Below are positions 51,304 through 59,651 of a stretch of DNA of 64,000 nt, one piece after another; within the stretch, counting starts at the first letter, position 1, and each line of letters opens with the position of its first letter. The stretch covers positions 62,001 through 126,000 of the forward strand of contig NZ_DLHQ01000026.1 in NCBI RefSeq assembly GCF_002483305.1, written 5' to 3'. A model generated the notes under the pieces. That model saw only the letters and a program-made list of their open reading frames with translations. It made no database searches and was not told where the DNA came from. Made by a program: the position numbers and the translations under genes. Source of the DNA: Brevundimonas sp. UBA7664. Lineage in GTDB: Bacteria > Pseudomonadota > Alphaproteobacteria > Caulobacterales > Caulobacteraceae.

Positions 51304-52401
51304 TCAGCTGAGCGTCATCATCGCCGACCGCTCGAAATCCTTCAGCTCGTCCAGCCGCCCGTCCCGGACCTTCTCGACCCAGTGCGGGTCGGCCAGAAGG
51401 GCGCGGCCGACGGCGACGAGGTCGAACTCGCCAGCCTCCAGCCGCTTGACCAGACCATCCAGCGAAGCCGGCTTCGAGCCCGCGCCGCCGAAGGCTGCGA
51501 TGAACTCGCCGTCGAGGCCGACGGAGCCGACGGTGATGGTCGGCAGGCCGGTGAGCTTCTTCGTCCAGCCGGCGAAATTGAGGTCCGAGCCCTCGAACTC
51601 CGGCTCCCAGAAACGGCGTTGCGAGCAGTGGAAGACGTCTACGCCGGCCTCGGCCAGCGGGGCGAGCCATTCGCTGAGTTCGTCGGGCGTCAGGGCGTTC
51701 TTGACGGCGTAGTCCTGCAGCTTCCACTGCGACAGACGCAGGATCAGGGCCATGTCCGGGCCGACGCCCTCGCGCACGGCCTTGACCACCTCGGCCCCGA
51801 AGCGGGCGCGGTCGGCGATGGTCCCGCCGCCCCATTTGTCGGCGCGGTCGTTGAGGCCGGACCAGAAGAACTGGTCGATCAGATAGCCGTGGGCGCCATG
51901 GATCTCGACGGCGTCGAAGCCGAGTTCACGCGTCGCGCGGGCCGAGCGGCCGAAGGCGGCGATGGTGTCGGCGATGTCCTCGTCGGTCATCGGCTCCAGG
52001 CCGCGCTTGCCGGGAGTGGTCATGCCCGAGGGGCTGTCGACCTTGCCGAGCGGGGACCAGTCCTCGCCGCGGCCGCGGGCCGAGCCGACGTGCCAGAGCT
52101 GGGGCGCGATCAGGCCGCCGGCGGCGTGGACTTCCTCGACCACCCTCTTCCATTCCGGCAGGGCCTCGCCGTGGAAGACAGGCACGGCGGCGTCATTGCG
52201 CGCAGCGGGGCGTTCGACGACCGTGCCCTCGGTGATGATCAGCCCCACCTGGCCCTCGGCCCGGCGGCGGTAGTAGCCGGCCACGTCGCTGGTCGGGATG
52301 CCGCCCGGCGAGAAGGACCGCGTCATCGGCGCCATGACGATGCGGTTGGGCATCTTCAGGGACTTGACCTGGAAGGGGCGGAACAGGGCGTCGACGGACA
52401 T
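51304..52401 (-). CDS. Old Yellow Enzyme-family NADH:flavin oxidoreductase
   Basis: A 365-residue FMN-dependent ene-reductase. LFRPFQVKSLKMPNRIVMAPMTR is the N-terminal FMN-binding motif, EIHGAHGYLIDQFF the signature after strand 5, and ALILRLSQWK then FDLVAVGRALLADPHW the phosphate-binding end. Substrates are usually alpha,beta-unsaturated carbonyls or nitro-compounds. Stands between two unrelated genes. Confidence 0.92.
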   Translation of the reverse strand: MSVDALFRPFQVKSLKMPNRIVMAPMTRSFSPGGIPTSDVAGYYRRRAEGQVGLIITEGTVVERPAARNDAAVPVFHGEALPEWKRVVEEVHAAGGLIAPQLWHVGSARGRGEDWSPLGKVDSPSGMTTPGKRGLEPMTDEDIADTIAAFGRSARATRELGFDAVEIHGAHGYLIDQFFWSGLNDRADKWGGGTIADRARFGAEVVKAVREGVGPDMALILRLSQWKLQDYAVKNALTPDELSEWLAPLAEAGVDVFHCSQRRFWEPEFEGSDLNFAGWTKKLTGLPTITVGSVGLDGEFIAAFGGAGSKPASLDGLVKRLEAGEFDLVAVGRALLADPHWVEKVRDGRLDELKDFERSAMMTLS

Positions 52402-52460
52402 GGGCGGCTCTCAGGTGACTGGAACCGACAAGGTGGCGATTAGGGTTGCGATTGAAAACC

Positions 52461-53531
52461 CTACAGGCCCAGTTTTTTCGCCAGCGTTTCCGCAAAGCCT
52501 GCGAACCGGCCGGCGATGTCGCCCCCGGGAGCGCTGACCCCGACAGGGACGCCGGCGTCAGCGCCCCGGCGCAAGGCGGCGTCCAGCGGCAGGTCGCCGA
52601 GGTAGGGAATGGACAGGCGGCCGGCCTCGGCCTCACCGCCGCCATGGCCGAAGACCTCGCCGCTCATGTTCTCGATCAGGCCGAGGGTCGCGACGCCGAC
52701 CTTTTCGAACAGTTTGTGGGCGCGGCGGGCGTCGGCCAGGGCCACTTCCTGCGGGGTCGTGACGATGACGGCGCCGTCCAGCGGCGTCTTCTGGATCAGG
52801 GTCAGCTGGACGTCGCCGGTGCCGGGCGGCAGGTCGACGACGAGGATGTCGAGCGGCGCCTCCGCCGTGCCCCAGCGGGTCTGGGTCAGCATCTGGGTCA
52901 GGGCCTGCGAGGCCATGGGGCCGCGCCAGATCATGGCGTCGTCGGCCTTGGTCAGCAGGCCGACCGACATGGCCTTGAGGCCGTGGGCGAGGTGCGGCTC
53001 GATCATGCCGTCGCGATAGTCCGGCTTGCCCGACAGGCCCAGCATGGTCGGCAGCGAGGGGCCGTAGACGTCGGCGTCGAGAATCCCGATCGAGAGGCCC
53101 CGCGCGGCCAGGGCGGCGGCGAGGTTGACGGCGACGGTGGACTTGCCGACCCCGCCCTTGCCGCTGGCAATGGCGAGGACGCGGCGGACATGGGCGGGGC
53201 GATCGGTCGGGACCGGGGCCTTCGGCCGGGTCTGGTCAACGGCCTGGGGCGAGAGCGAGGCGGTGCGGGCCGGCTTCTTCGCCGGCGCCGTCTCGGCGGT
53301 GAGGACGACCGAGACGCGGTCCATGCCGGGCATCGCCTTGAGGGCGGCCTCGGCGGCGTCGCGCACCGGGGCGTAGAGGGCGGTGTCGCCGGCGGCGACC
53401 TCCATGACGAAGCCGGCGCGGTCGTCCGTGACGGTCAGGCCCTGGACCAGGCCGGCGGCGGCCAGCCCCTGGCCGCTCTTCGGATCGCGGATGGCGTCGA
53501 GGACGGCGAGAACGGCGGCTCTGTCGGGCAA
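52461..53531 (-). CDS. mrp: Mrp/NBP35-type iron-sulfur carrier ATPase
   Basis: A 356-residue P-loop ATPase (ApbC/Mrp) for loading iron-sulfur clusters, with an N-terminal FSCA-like domain (MPDRAAVLAVLDAIRDP) and a deviant Walker A, ASGKGGVGKST. GPSLPTMLGL and VDLPPGTGD are conserved. The CxxC that holds the cluster in E. coli Mrp (ENMSxxxCxxC region) is missing; here the stretch reads IENMSGEVFGHGGGEA. Start ATG 53531; diverges from miaA. Confidence 0.92.
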   Translation of the reverse strand: MPDRAAVLAVLDAIRDPKSGQGLAAAGLVQGLTVTDDRAGFVMEVAAGDTALYAPVRDAAEAALKAMPGMDRVSVVLTAETAPAKKPARTASLSPQAVDQTRPKAPVPTDRPAHVRRVLAIASGKGGVGKSTVAVNLAAALAARGLSIGILDADVYGPSLPTMLGLSGKPDYRDGMIEPHLAHGLKAMSVGLLTKADDAMIWRGPMASQALTQMLTQTRWGTAEAPLDILVVDLPPGTGDVQLTLIQKTPLDGAVIVTTPQEVALADARRAHKLFEKVGVATLGLIENMSGEVFGHGGGEAEAGRLSIPYLGDLPLDAALRRGADAGVPVGVSAPGGDIAGRFAGFAETLAKKLGL

Positions 53532-53606
53532 GGCGAAGGTCCTGCGGGTTGCGGCTGCGGGGTCTGCGTTCTATCGCCGAACACCCCTGCCCCGCGAGCG
53601 CCGAAT

Positions 53607-54476
53607 TTGTCCCAGCCCCTGATCACCCTGCTGGCCGGCCCGACCGCCTCGGGCAAGTCACGGCTGGCGCTGGAGATGGCCGGGCGGACGGGGGCCGTGA
53701 TCGTCAACGCCGACAGCCAGCAGCTGTATGCCGATCTGCGGGTGCTCAGCGCCCGGCCGTCGGCGGCGGACGAGGCGGCGGCGGAGCACCGGCTTTATGG
53801 CGTGGCCGACGCGGCGGAGGCGTGGTCGGTCGGACGCTGGAGCCGGACCGTGACGCCGATTCTGGCGGAGATGGGCGCCGCGGGTCGTCGGACCTTGCTG
53901 GTGGGCGGAACCGGTCTGTATTTCACGGCCCTGACCAAGGGGCTGGCGGATATTCCGGATGTGCCGGTCGAGGCTCGTGACGCGGCCGGCGCGGCCTTCG
54001 ATGCCGAGGGCGAGGCCGTGTTCCGGCGTCGGCTGGCCGAGGTCGACCCGGCGGCCGCGACGCGGATCGAGGCGGGCGACCGACAGCGGCTGACCCGGGC
54101 CTGGGCGGTGGCGCGGCACACCGGCCGGGCGCTCAGCGACTGGACGGCGGACACCATGCCCCTCCTGTCGCCGGGATCGTGGACGGGGATGGTGATCGAG
54201 CCGGAGCGCGAGGCCCTTTACGGGAACTGCGACCTTCGGGTGGCGCAGATGGTCGAGGCCGGGGCGCTGGACGAGGTTCGGGCGCTGGCCGAACGCAGTC
54301 TGGACCCCGCCCTGCCCGCCATGAAGGCGGTCGGCGTTCGTGAGTTCGCCGCCCATCTTGCGGGCGAGACCACGCTGGCCGCCGCCGTCGAGGCGACGCG
54401 CCAGGCGACGCGGAACTATGCCAAGCGGCAACTGACCTGGTTCAGGAACCAGACCCCGGGCTGGGCGCGGGTCTGA
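53607..54476 (+). CDS. miaA: tRNA dimethylallyltransferase
   Basis: A 289-residue enzyme that adds an isopentenyl group to A37 of tRNAs reading UNN codons. The P-loop is LAGPTASGKS; VNADSQQLYADL, VGGTGLYFTAL and AVGVREFAAHLAGE are the family motifs, with the C-terminal TRNYAKRQLTWFRNQ. The start is TTG 53607; the open frame continues upstream only as antisense to mrp. Confidence 0.95.
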   Translation: MSQPLITLLAGPTASGKSRLALEMAGRTGAVIVNADSQQLYADLRVLSARPSAADEAAAEHRLYGVADAAEAWSVGRWSRTVTPILAEMGAAGRRTLLVGGTGLYFTALTKGLADIPDVPVEARDAAGAAFDAEGEAVFRRRLAEVDPAAATRIEAGDRQRLTRAWAVARHTGRALSDWTADTMPLLSPGSWTGMVIEPEREALYGNCDLRVAQMVEAGALDEVRALAERSLDPALPAMKAVGVREFAAHLAGETTLAAAVEATRQATRNYAKRQLTWFRNQTPGWARV

Positions 54477-54491
54477 CCGCGCCAGCCGGAG

Positions 54492-54926
54492 TCAGGCGCC
54501 GGCGCAGCCAGTCAGGGTTTCGCCGGGGCGGATGACGGTCGCGTTCAGCGGATAGACCGTCTCGCTCATGCCGTCCGAACACGGGCCGGGCGTCAGGACC
54601 ACGACGAGCGGATTGTTCAGGCTGGTCGTCACCGTATAGGTCGCCACCGCGGACGTGACCTGGGGACCGGGGTTGGCGGCGGTCTCCTGTGGCCGATCGA
54701 CGCCGGAATAGTCGAGCGTGGCCGAGGTGACGGCGATGGCCCAGAAGGGCTCGTTGCCGCGCACGGTGAAGGGCTGGCTGAGGTCGAGACCGCCGAAGAC
54801 CGTGCTTGTCGCGGTCGGCGGCGGCGCGGGATCTGGCGCGGGCGCCGGAGCCGGCGTGAGCTGGTCGCAGGCCGCGAGCAGCAGCAGCGGCGCGGCGGCC
54901 ATGGCGGCGAAGGTCACAGGACGCAT
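54492..54926 (-). CDS. Predicted lipoprotein, COG3650-like
   Basis: A 144-residue protein from ATG 54926 (MRPVTFAAMAAAPLLLLAAC) with a lipobox LLAAC and a Pro/Ala-rich spacer, then FTVRGNEPFWAIAVTSATL, the type of sequence seen in COG3650/HslJ-related domains. Cysteines late in the chain (GPCSDGM, LTGCAG) may form a disulfide. Converges on miaA. Function unknown. Confidence 0.75.
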   Translation of the reverse strand: MRPVTFAAMAAAPLLLLAACDQLTPAPAPAPDPAPPPTATSTVFGGLDLSQPFTVRGNEPFWAIAVTSATLDYSGVDRPQETAANPGPQVTSAVATYTVTTSLNNPLVVVLTPGPCSDGMSETVYPLNATVIRPGETLTGCAGA

Positions 54927-55036
54927 CGGAATTCTCCCCAACAGCCGATCACAGAACACCGTTCCCGGAGCCCGGGTCAAGGGCGCTGCCCCTGGCACGC
55001 GAGTGCGGGCCCGTTCGAGCCCTCCCGGCGAAGCCC

Positions 55037-55065
55037 TTGGAACGTCGGGGCAAAGCGCCTATATT
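55037..55065 (+). promoter_or_regulatory. Sigma70-type promoter of ssrA
   Basis: TTGGAA (55037-55042) and TATATT (55060-55065) are separated by exactly 17 bases. The start of transcription would be at about 55072, where the acceptor part of tmRNA begins with a strong hairpin. Confidence 0.75.
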
Positions 55066-55071
55066 GGTCCT

Positions 55072-55405
55072 GTCCGGGTTCGCCCGGACTATGGCGATAA
55101 ACGCGCTTGTAATAAGCGGACCGGACCCGGGTGCGATTCCCGGCGGCTCCACCATTTCTTCCCCGCGTTATCGGCGGAGCGAGCATGGGGCCGACTAGCA
55201 TCGACGGACGTGTAAAGAAGACTGCTTTCGCCCGTCCTGGCCCACCGTATCGGGCCATTTTCTAACTGCGAACGATAACTTCGCTGGAGAAGTCGCTCTC
55301 GCCGCATAAGCGGTTCGGGTGATTTCGAACACTTAAGTCCTCAGGGATCAGTTCCTGGGGCGGGGCCGCCAGGGGGCCTGCCAACAGAACCCCTGGCACT
55401 TTCAC
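55072..55405 (+). ncRNA. ssrA: Permuted two-piece tmRNA
   Basis: Transfer-messenger RNA in the circularly permuted form of alphaproteobacteria. The acceptor piece ends GGCGGCTCCACCA at 55154 after a T-arm (CCGGG-TGCGATT-CCCGG) and starts near the hairpin GTCCGGGTTCGCCCGGAC (55072-55089). The coding piece starts GGGGCCGACTAGCATCGACG at 55187, pairing with CGGCTCC to form the acceptor stem. The tag frame 55268-55306 reads ANDNFAGEVALAA with TAA 55307-55309. A pseudoknot stem (GCCAGGGG with CCCCTGGC) ends near 55400. The 32-base spacer 55155-55186 should be removed. Exact 5' and 3' ends are estimates. Confidence 0.93.
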
Positions 55406-55470
55406 CATCTTCGCATCTTCCGCCCGCGCCCGCGCGCCGCTATCAGTCGCGCGAACAGCCGAGGCGACCC

Positions 55471-55962
55471 ATGGCCGAAGAGACGCCCCCCGTCGACGAG
55501 ATGCACTACGAGCAGCTGGCGCAGGACGCCCTGCGCGGCGTCATCCGTTCGGCGCTGGAACGGGCCGCCCTGCCCGAGGGCATTCCCGGGGCGCACCATT
55601 TCTATGTCACGTTCAAGACCCGGGCGCCCGGCGTCAGCGTGCCGCCCGACATCATGGCCAAATATCCGGACGAGATGACGGTCGTGCTCCAGCATCAGTA
55701 CTGGGACCTGAAGGTCGAGCCGACGAAATTCTCGGTCATGCTGAAGTTCGGCGGCATGCCCAAGGTGCTGGCCATGCCCTATACGGCCGTGACCCGGTTC
55801 TACGATCCGTCGGTGCAGTTCCTGCTGCAGTTCGAGGCCCCCGCCACGGTCGAGGACATCGCCGCCGAGGTCGCCGCCGCCGAGCCGGCCCGCGGCCCGA
55901 CGCCCGAGGACGGCGACGACGGCCCCAAGGTCGTGTCGCTGGACCAGTTCCGGAAGAAGTAG
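55471..55962 (+). CDS. sspB: ClpXP adaptor SspB (alpha type)
   Basis: A 163-residue adaptor that brings ssrA-tagged proteins to ClpXP. HFYVTFKTRAPGVSVPP and MTVVLQHQYWDLKVEPTKFS form the tag-binding beta-sandwich; after an acidic spacer the extreme C-terminus KVVSLDQFRKK is the ClpX-binding peptide. The gene begins about 65 bases after ssrA, so substrate tag and adaptor are encoded side by side. Confidence 0.94.
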   Translation: MAEETPPVDEMHYEQLAQDALRGVIRSALERAALPEGIPGAHHFYVTFKTRAPGVSVPPDIMAKYPDEMTVVLQHQYWDLKVEPTKFSVMLKFGGMPKVLAMPYTAVTRFYDPSVQFLLQFEAPATVEDIAAEVAAAEPARGPTPEDGDDGPKVVSLDQFRKK

Positions 55963-56023
55963 CCCCTTTCCCTCGGCGCGCCATTCGATAGTCTCGCCCC
56001 CGGCTGGACTTCCGGGGGCGTGA

Positions 56024-56782
56024 ATGGGCCGAGGGCTGATCATTGTTCTGATGCTGCTGGGCCTTGCCGGCCCGGCCCGCGCCCAGACGGCCGCGCCGGC
56101 CAGCCGGTTCGCGAACTGGACCACGGCGATCGTGGCGGCGGACTGGCGCGACGGGGCCCAACGGCCGATCCAGGCCTTTGACAATGCGCGACGCGATCTG
56201 GTGACCGGCTTCCTCGCCGCGGGCTTTCCGCGCGAGACCATGGTCGACTTCAGTTTGAGGCCCGACGCGCCCCGGCCGACCACGGCCACCGAGGCCCTGG
56301 CGGAGCTGAACGCCGCGGCGACGCGCGGCACGGCCGGGTGCCTGCTGTATTTCACCTCGCACGGCGCGCCGACCGCCATGGTCTTCGGCCCGACGGCGCA
56401 GATGACGCCCGACATGATGGCCAATACCGTGCGGGCGGCGTGCGGCGCGCGGCCCACGGTGGTGATCGTCTCGGCCTGTTATTCGGGAATTTTCGTCAAT
56501 GCGCTCACCGCGCCGAACCGGATGGTGCTGACCGCCGCGAGCCGCGAGCGCGTCTCGTTCGGCTGCAGCGCGGACGAGACCTATCCGTGGTTCGACGGCT
56601 GCGTCCTCGAGGCCCTGCCCGCCGCGACCGACTTCCTGGCCCTGGCGGCCGGGGCGCGGGCCTGTGTGGCGCGCAAGGAGGCGGAACACGGCGTGCCGCT
56701 GCCGTCGGAGCCGCAGCTGTTCGTCGGCGCGGATATGCAGCTGAGGCTGCCGACGCTGCGGTTCAGCCGACCGCCGACATGA
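56024..56782 (+). CDS. Exported C13-family cysteine peptidase
   Basis: A 252-residue caspase-like fold peptidase with a signal peptide (residues 1-20, ending ARA). The catalytic dyad is His113 in YFTSHGAP and Cys152 in VIVSACYSG. Bacterial C13 (legumain-like) members are poorly studied. Expected location is periplasm or envelope. It overlaps the following GFA gene by 4 bases, so cotranscription is likely. Confidence 0.88.
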   Translation: MGRGLIIVLMLLGLAGPARAQTAAPASRFANWTTAIVAADWRDGAQRPIQAFDNARRDLVTGFLAAGFPRETMVDFSLRPDAPRPTTATEALAELNAAATRGTAGCLLYFTSHGAPTAMVFGPTAQMTPDMMANTVRAACGARPTVVIVSACYSGIFVNALTAPNRMVLTAASRERVSFGCSADETYPWFDGCVLEALPAATDFLALAAGARACVARKEAEHGVPLPSEPQLFVGADMQLRLPTLRFSRPPT

Positions 56783-57207
56783 CCCTGACCGTGGACGACA
56801 ACGGCTGGTCGCCGGCGGCCTGTCATTGCGGGGCCGTGCGCTTGCGGGTGCGGCTGAGCGACGGGCTCGCCAGCGCCCGGCGCTGTGATTGCTCCCTCTG
56901 TCGCATGCGCGGCGCGGTGGCCGTGACGGCGGGGCTGGCCGGGGTCGAGGTGCTGGAGGGCGCGCAGGCCCTGGCGGAGTACCGGTTCAACACCGGCGTG
57001 GCGCGGCATTTCTTCTGCTCGAACTGCGGCGTCTACACCCACCACCAGCGGCGCTCGAACCCGAACGAGTACGGGGTCAATGCGGCGTGTCTGGAAGGGG
57101 TCAGCCCGTTCGACTTCGCCGAGGTTCTGGTCAACGACGGCGTCAACCATCCGAGCGACGGGGGCGGCGGTGTGGTCGGCGTGTTGCGGTACGGGCGGCT
57201 GAGATAG
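56779..57207 (+). CDS. GFA/CENP-V-fold zinc protein
   Basis: A 142-residue zinc protein. Ligand cysteines are in CHCGAVRLRV, CDCSLCRMRG and FCSNCGVYTHH, the standard GFA pattern. Members include glutathione-dependent formaldehyde-activating enzyme, but most are uncharacterised. ATG 56779 lies within the end of the C13 gene. Confidence 0.92.
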   Translation: MTLTVDDNGWSPAACHCGAVRLRVRLSDGLASARRCDCSLCRMRGAVAVTAGLAGVEVLEGAQALAEYRFNTGVARHFFCSNCGVYTHHQRRSNPNEYGVNAACLEGVSPFDFAEVLVNDGVNHPSDGGGGVVGVLRYGRLR

Positions 57208-57570
57208 TCAGGCGCGCGGGAACACCCGCAGGGTGATCCGTTCGCGCTCGCCGGCGCGCCGTTCGACCAGCAGCCGGGCGACCTGGGCGTCGTCGTGGAA
57301 CAGATAGCCCTTGATGGCGTCGAGCAGGGCCTTAGCCAGGTTGTCGAGGTCCATCCACGGCGGATCGCCGACGTGCTCCATGAGGATCTCGACCGTGTAG
57401 TCGCCCCATGACGGGCGCGAGCTCCACTCCTTGCGCATGAACTCATAGACTAGCGGCTTGTAGTATTTGGCCTGGGTGGTCAGGCCGTCGATGGTGATCT
57501 CGACCGCGTCGCCGGTCTCGCGCGCCCGGACCTTGCCGGTTCCGATCCAGCCGGCCGTCAAGGGCGGCAC
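57208..57570 (-). CDS. RusA-like Holliday-junction resolvase
   Basis: A 120-residue protein with the RusA core: DPPWMDLDNLAKALLDAIKG then FHDDAQVARLL, carrying the acidic residues that bind magnesium. RusA proteins cleave four-way DNA junctions and are usually phage-borne; here the neighbours are ordinary chromosomal genes. The start is GTG 57570 or TTG 57561, the latter overlapping the cyclophilin stop (TTGA). No phage genes are nearby. Confidence 0.8.
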   Translation of the reverse strand: MPPLTAGWIGTGKVRARETGDAVEITIDGLTTQAKYYKPLVYEFMRKEWSSRPSWGDYTVEILMEHVGDPPWMDLDNLAKALLDAIKGYLFHDDAQVARLLVERRAGERERITLRVFPRA

Positions 57571-58178
57571 GCGGGCGGGACCTCGCCGATCAGGCTCGCG
57601 GAACGGATGGCGACCGGCGGGGTCAGCTGCTCGCCGGCGTCGGCGGGCGACATCTGGATGCGGCGGGCGACGTCGAGCCCCTCGACCAGACGGCCGAAGG
57701 CCGCGAAGCCCTGGCCGTCGGGATTGCGGCCGCCGCCGAAGTCGAGGCTGGGCGTGTCCTGCGTGACGATGAAGAAGCTGGAGGTGGCGGTGTCGGGGCC
57801 GTCGCGGGCCATGGAGATGACGCCGGCCGTGTGGCTCAGGCCCGTGTCGCGGGTGCGCTCCAGCGAAATTGACGGGCGCGAGTCGTCGTCGGATCCGCGC
57901 GGCGTCGCCGCCTGGATGACGTCGATGGGATTGGGGTTGTCGTTGGTCGCGCTGACCACGGTGCGGAAGAAGGAGCCCCCCGCGTAGTCGCCGTCGGTGA
58001 CATAGGCGAGGAAGTTGCAGACGCTGAGCGGCGCGCGCTCGAGCTCCAGTTCGACGACCATGCGGCCGCCGCCGGTTTCCAGCACCACGCGCGGCTTGTC
58101 GGCGCCGCTCGCCGTGGTCGCACAGGCCGGCAGCGCCAGAAGCGCGGCCGAGACCGCCGCCATCACCATCGTCCGCAT
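57558..58178 (-). CDS. Exported cyclophilin-type peptidyl-prolyl isomerase
   Basis: A 206-residue PPIase with a lipoprotein-like signal peptide (ALLALPAC). VVLETGGGRMVVELELERAP opens the barrel, GVISMARDGPDTATSSFFIV and LDFGGGRNPDGQGFAAFGRLVEG form the active-site core. It catalyses cis-trans proline isomerisation in periplasmic proteins. The stop region overlaps the RusA gene start. Confidence 0.9.
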   Translation of the reverse strand: MRTMVMAAVSAALLALPACATTASGADKPRVVLETGGGRMVVELELERAPLSVCNFLAYVTDGDYAGGSFFRTVVSATNDNPNPIDVIQAATPRGSDDDSRPSISLERTRDTGLSHTAGVISMARDGPDTATSSFFIVTQDTPSLDFGGGRNPDGQGFAAFGRLVEGLDVARRIQMSPADAGEQLTPPVAIRSASLIGEVPPACRP

Positions 58179-58262
58179 CGCAGCCTCCTCCGCTTGTCCC
58201 CTCGCCTGCCCGTGCTACACCGCCGCGCATCCTCCCGCCACGCCTGAAGAGCCGCGCCCGCC

Positions 58263-59651
58263 ATGACGAACCGCACCGAAACCGACACCTTCGGCCCCAT
58301 CGAGGTCGCCTCGGACCGGTACTGGGGGGCGCAGGCGCAGCGGTCGTTGGGCAATTTCAGGATCGGCTGGGAGAAACAGCCCCTGCCGATCGTCCGGGCC
58401 CTGGGCATCGTCAAGCGCGCGGCGGCCGAGACGAACATGGCGCTGGGCAAGCTGGACCCGAAACTGGGCGAGACCATCGTCGCGGCGGCCAATGAGGTCA
58501 TCGACGGCAAGCTCAACGACCATTTCCCGCTGGTGGTCTGGCAGACCGGCTCGGGCACCCAGTCGAACATGAACGCCAATGAGGTGATCTCGAACCGGGC
58601 GATCGAGATGCTGGGCGGCGAGATGGGCTCCAAGAAGCCGGTCCACCCCAACGACCACGTCAATATGAGCCAGTCGTCGAACGACACCTTCCCCACGGCC
58701 ATGCACGTCGCCTGCGCCGAACAGGTGGTCAACGACCTGATCCCGGCGCTGAAGCATCTGCACGCGGCGCTGGCCGCCAAGGCGAAGGCCTGGGACCACA
58801 TCATCAAGATCGGCAGGACCCATACGCAGGACGCCACGCCGCTGACGCTGGGCCAGGAGTTCGGCGGCTATGCGCAACAGGTCGCCAACGGCATCGAGCG
58901 GATCGAGCTGACCCTGCCGAAGCTGATGGAACTGGCCCAGGGCGGCACCGCCGTCGGCACCGGGCTGAACGCCCCGGTCGGGTTCGCCGAACAGGTGGCC
59001 GAGCGGATCGCGGCGATCACCGGCCTGCCCTTCACCACGGCGCCGAACAAGTTCGAGGCCCTGGCGGCGCATGACGCCATGGTCTTCAGCCACGGGGCCA
59101 TCAACACCGTCGCCGCCAGCCTGTTCAAGATCGCCAACGACATTCGCTTCCTCGGTTCGGGCCCGCGCTCGGGTCTGGGCGAGCTGGCACTGCCGGAGAA
59201 TGAGCCGGGCAGCTCGATCATGCCGGGCAAGGTCAATCCGACGCAGTCGGAGGCGCTGACGCAGGTGTGCGTGCAGGTGTTCGGCAACCACGCGGCAGTG
59301 ACCTTCGCCGGCTCGCAGGGGCATTTCGAGCTGAACGTCTTCAACCCGGTGATGGCCTACAACTTCCTGCAGTCGGTGCGGCTGATGGCCGATGCGGCCG
59401 TGTCGTTCACCGACAACTGCGTGGTCGGGATCGAGCCGCGCGAGGACAACATCAAGCGCGGCCTCGACAACTCGCTGATGCTGGTGACGGCGCTGAACGG
59501 CAAGCTGGGCTATGACGCCTGCGCCAAGATCGCCAAGACCGCGCATAAAAACGGCACCACCCTGCGCGAGGAAGCCGTCGGCGGCGGCTATCTGACCGAC
59601 GCCGAGTTCGACGAGGCGGTGCGACCCGAGAAGATGATCTCGCCGGGGTGA
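58263..59651 (+). CDS. fumC: Class II fumarate hydratase
   Basis: A 462-residue iron-independent fumarase of the citric acid cycle. The superfamily signature is GSSIMPGKVNPTQSE; NDTFPTAMH and GRTHTQDATPLTLGQEF hold substrate-binding residues; WQTGSGTQSNMNANEV is also typical. A homotetramer is expected. Its stop overlaps the dioxygenase gene by 1-4 bases. Confidence 0.97.
   Translation: MTNRTETDTFGPIEVASDRYWGAQAQRSLGNFRIGWEKQPLPIVRALGIVKRAAAETNMALGKLDPKLGETIVAAANEVIDGKLNDHFPLVVWQTGSGTQSNMNANEVISNRAIEMLGGEMGSKKPVHPNDHVNMSQSSNDTFPTAMHVACAEQVVNDLIPALKHLHAALAAKAKAWDHIIKIGRTHTQDATPLTLGQEFGGYAQQVANGIERIELTLPKLMELAQGGTAVGTGLNAPVGFAEQVAERIAAITGLPFTTAPNKFEALAAHDAMVFSHGAINTVAASLFKIANDIRFLGSGPRSGLGELALPENEPGSSIMPGKVNPTQSEALTQVCVQVFGNHAAVTFAGSQGHFELNVFNPVMAYNFLQSVRLMADAAVSFTDNCVVGIEPREDNIKRGLDNSLMLVTALNGKLGYDACAKIAKTAHKNGTTLREEAVGGGYLTDAEFDEAVRPEKMISPG

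Noticed and set aside
52446..53606. Long upstream extension of the miaA frame
   Set aside because: It lies antisense to mrp and has no recognisable sequence; miaA starts at its P-loop region near 53607.
54949..55307. Several short minus-strand frames over the ssrA region
   Set aside because: They cover the tmRNA acceptor and coding pieces, whose structure and tag explain the sequence.
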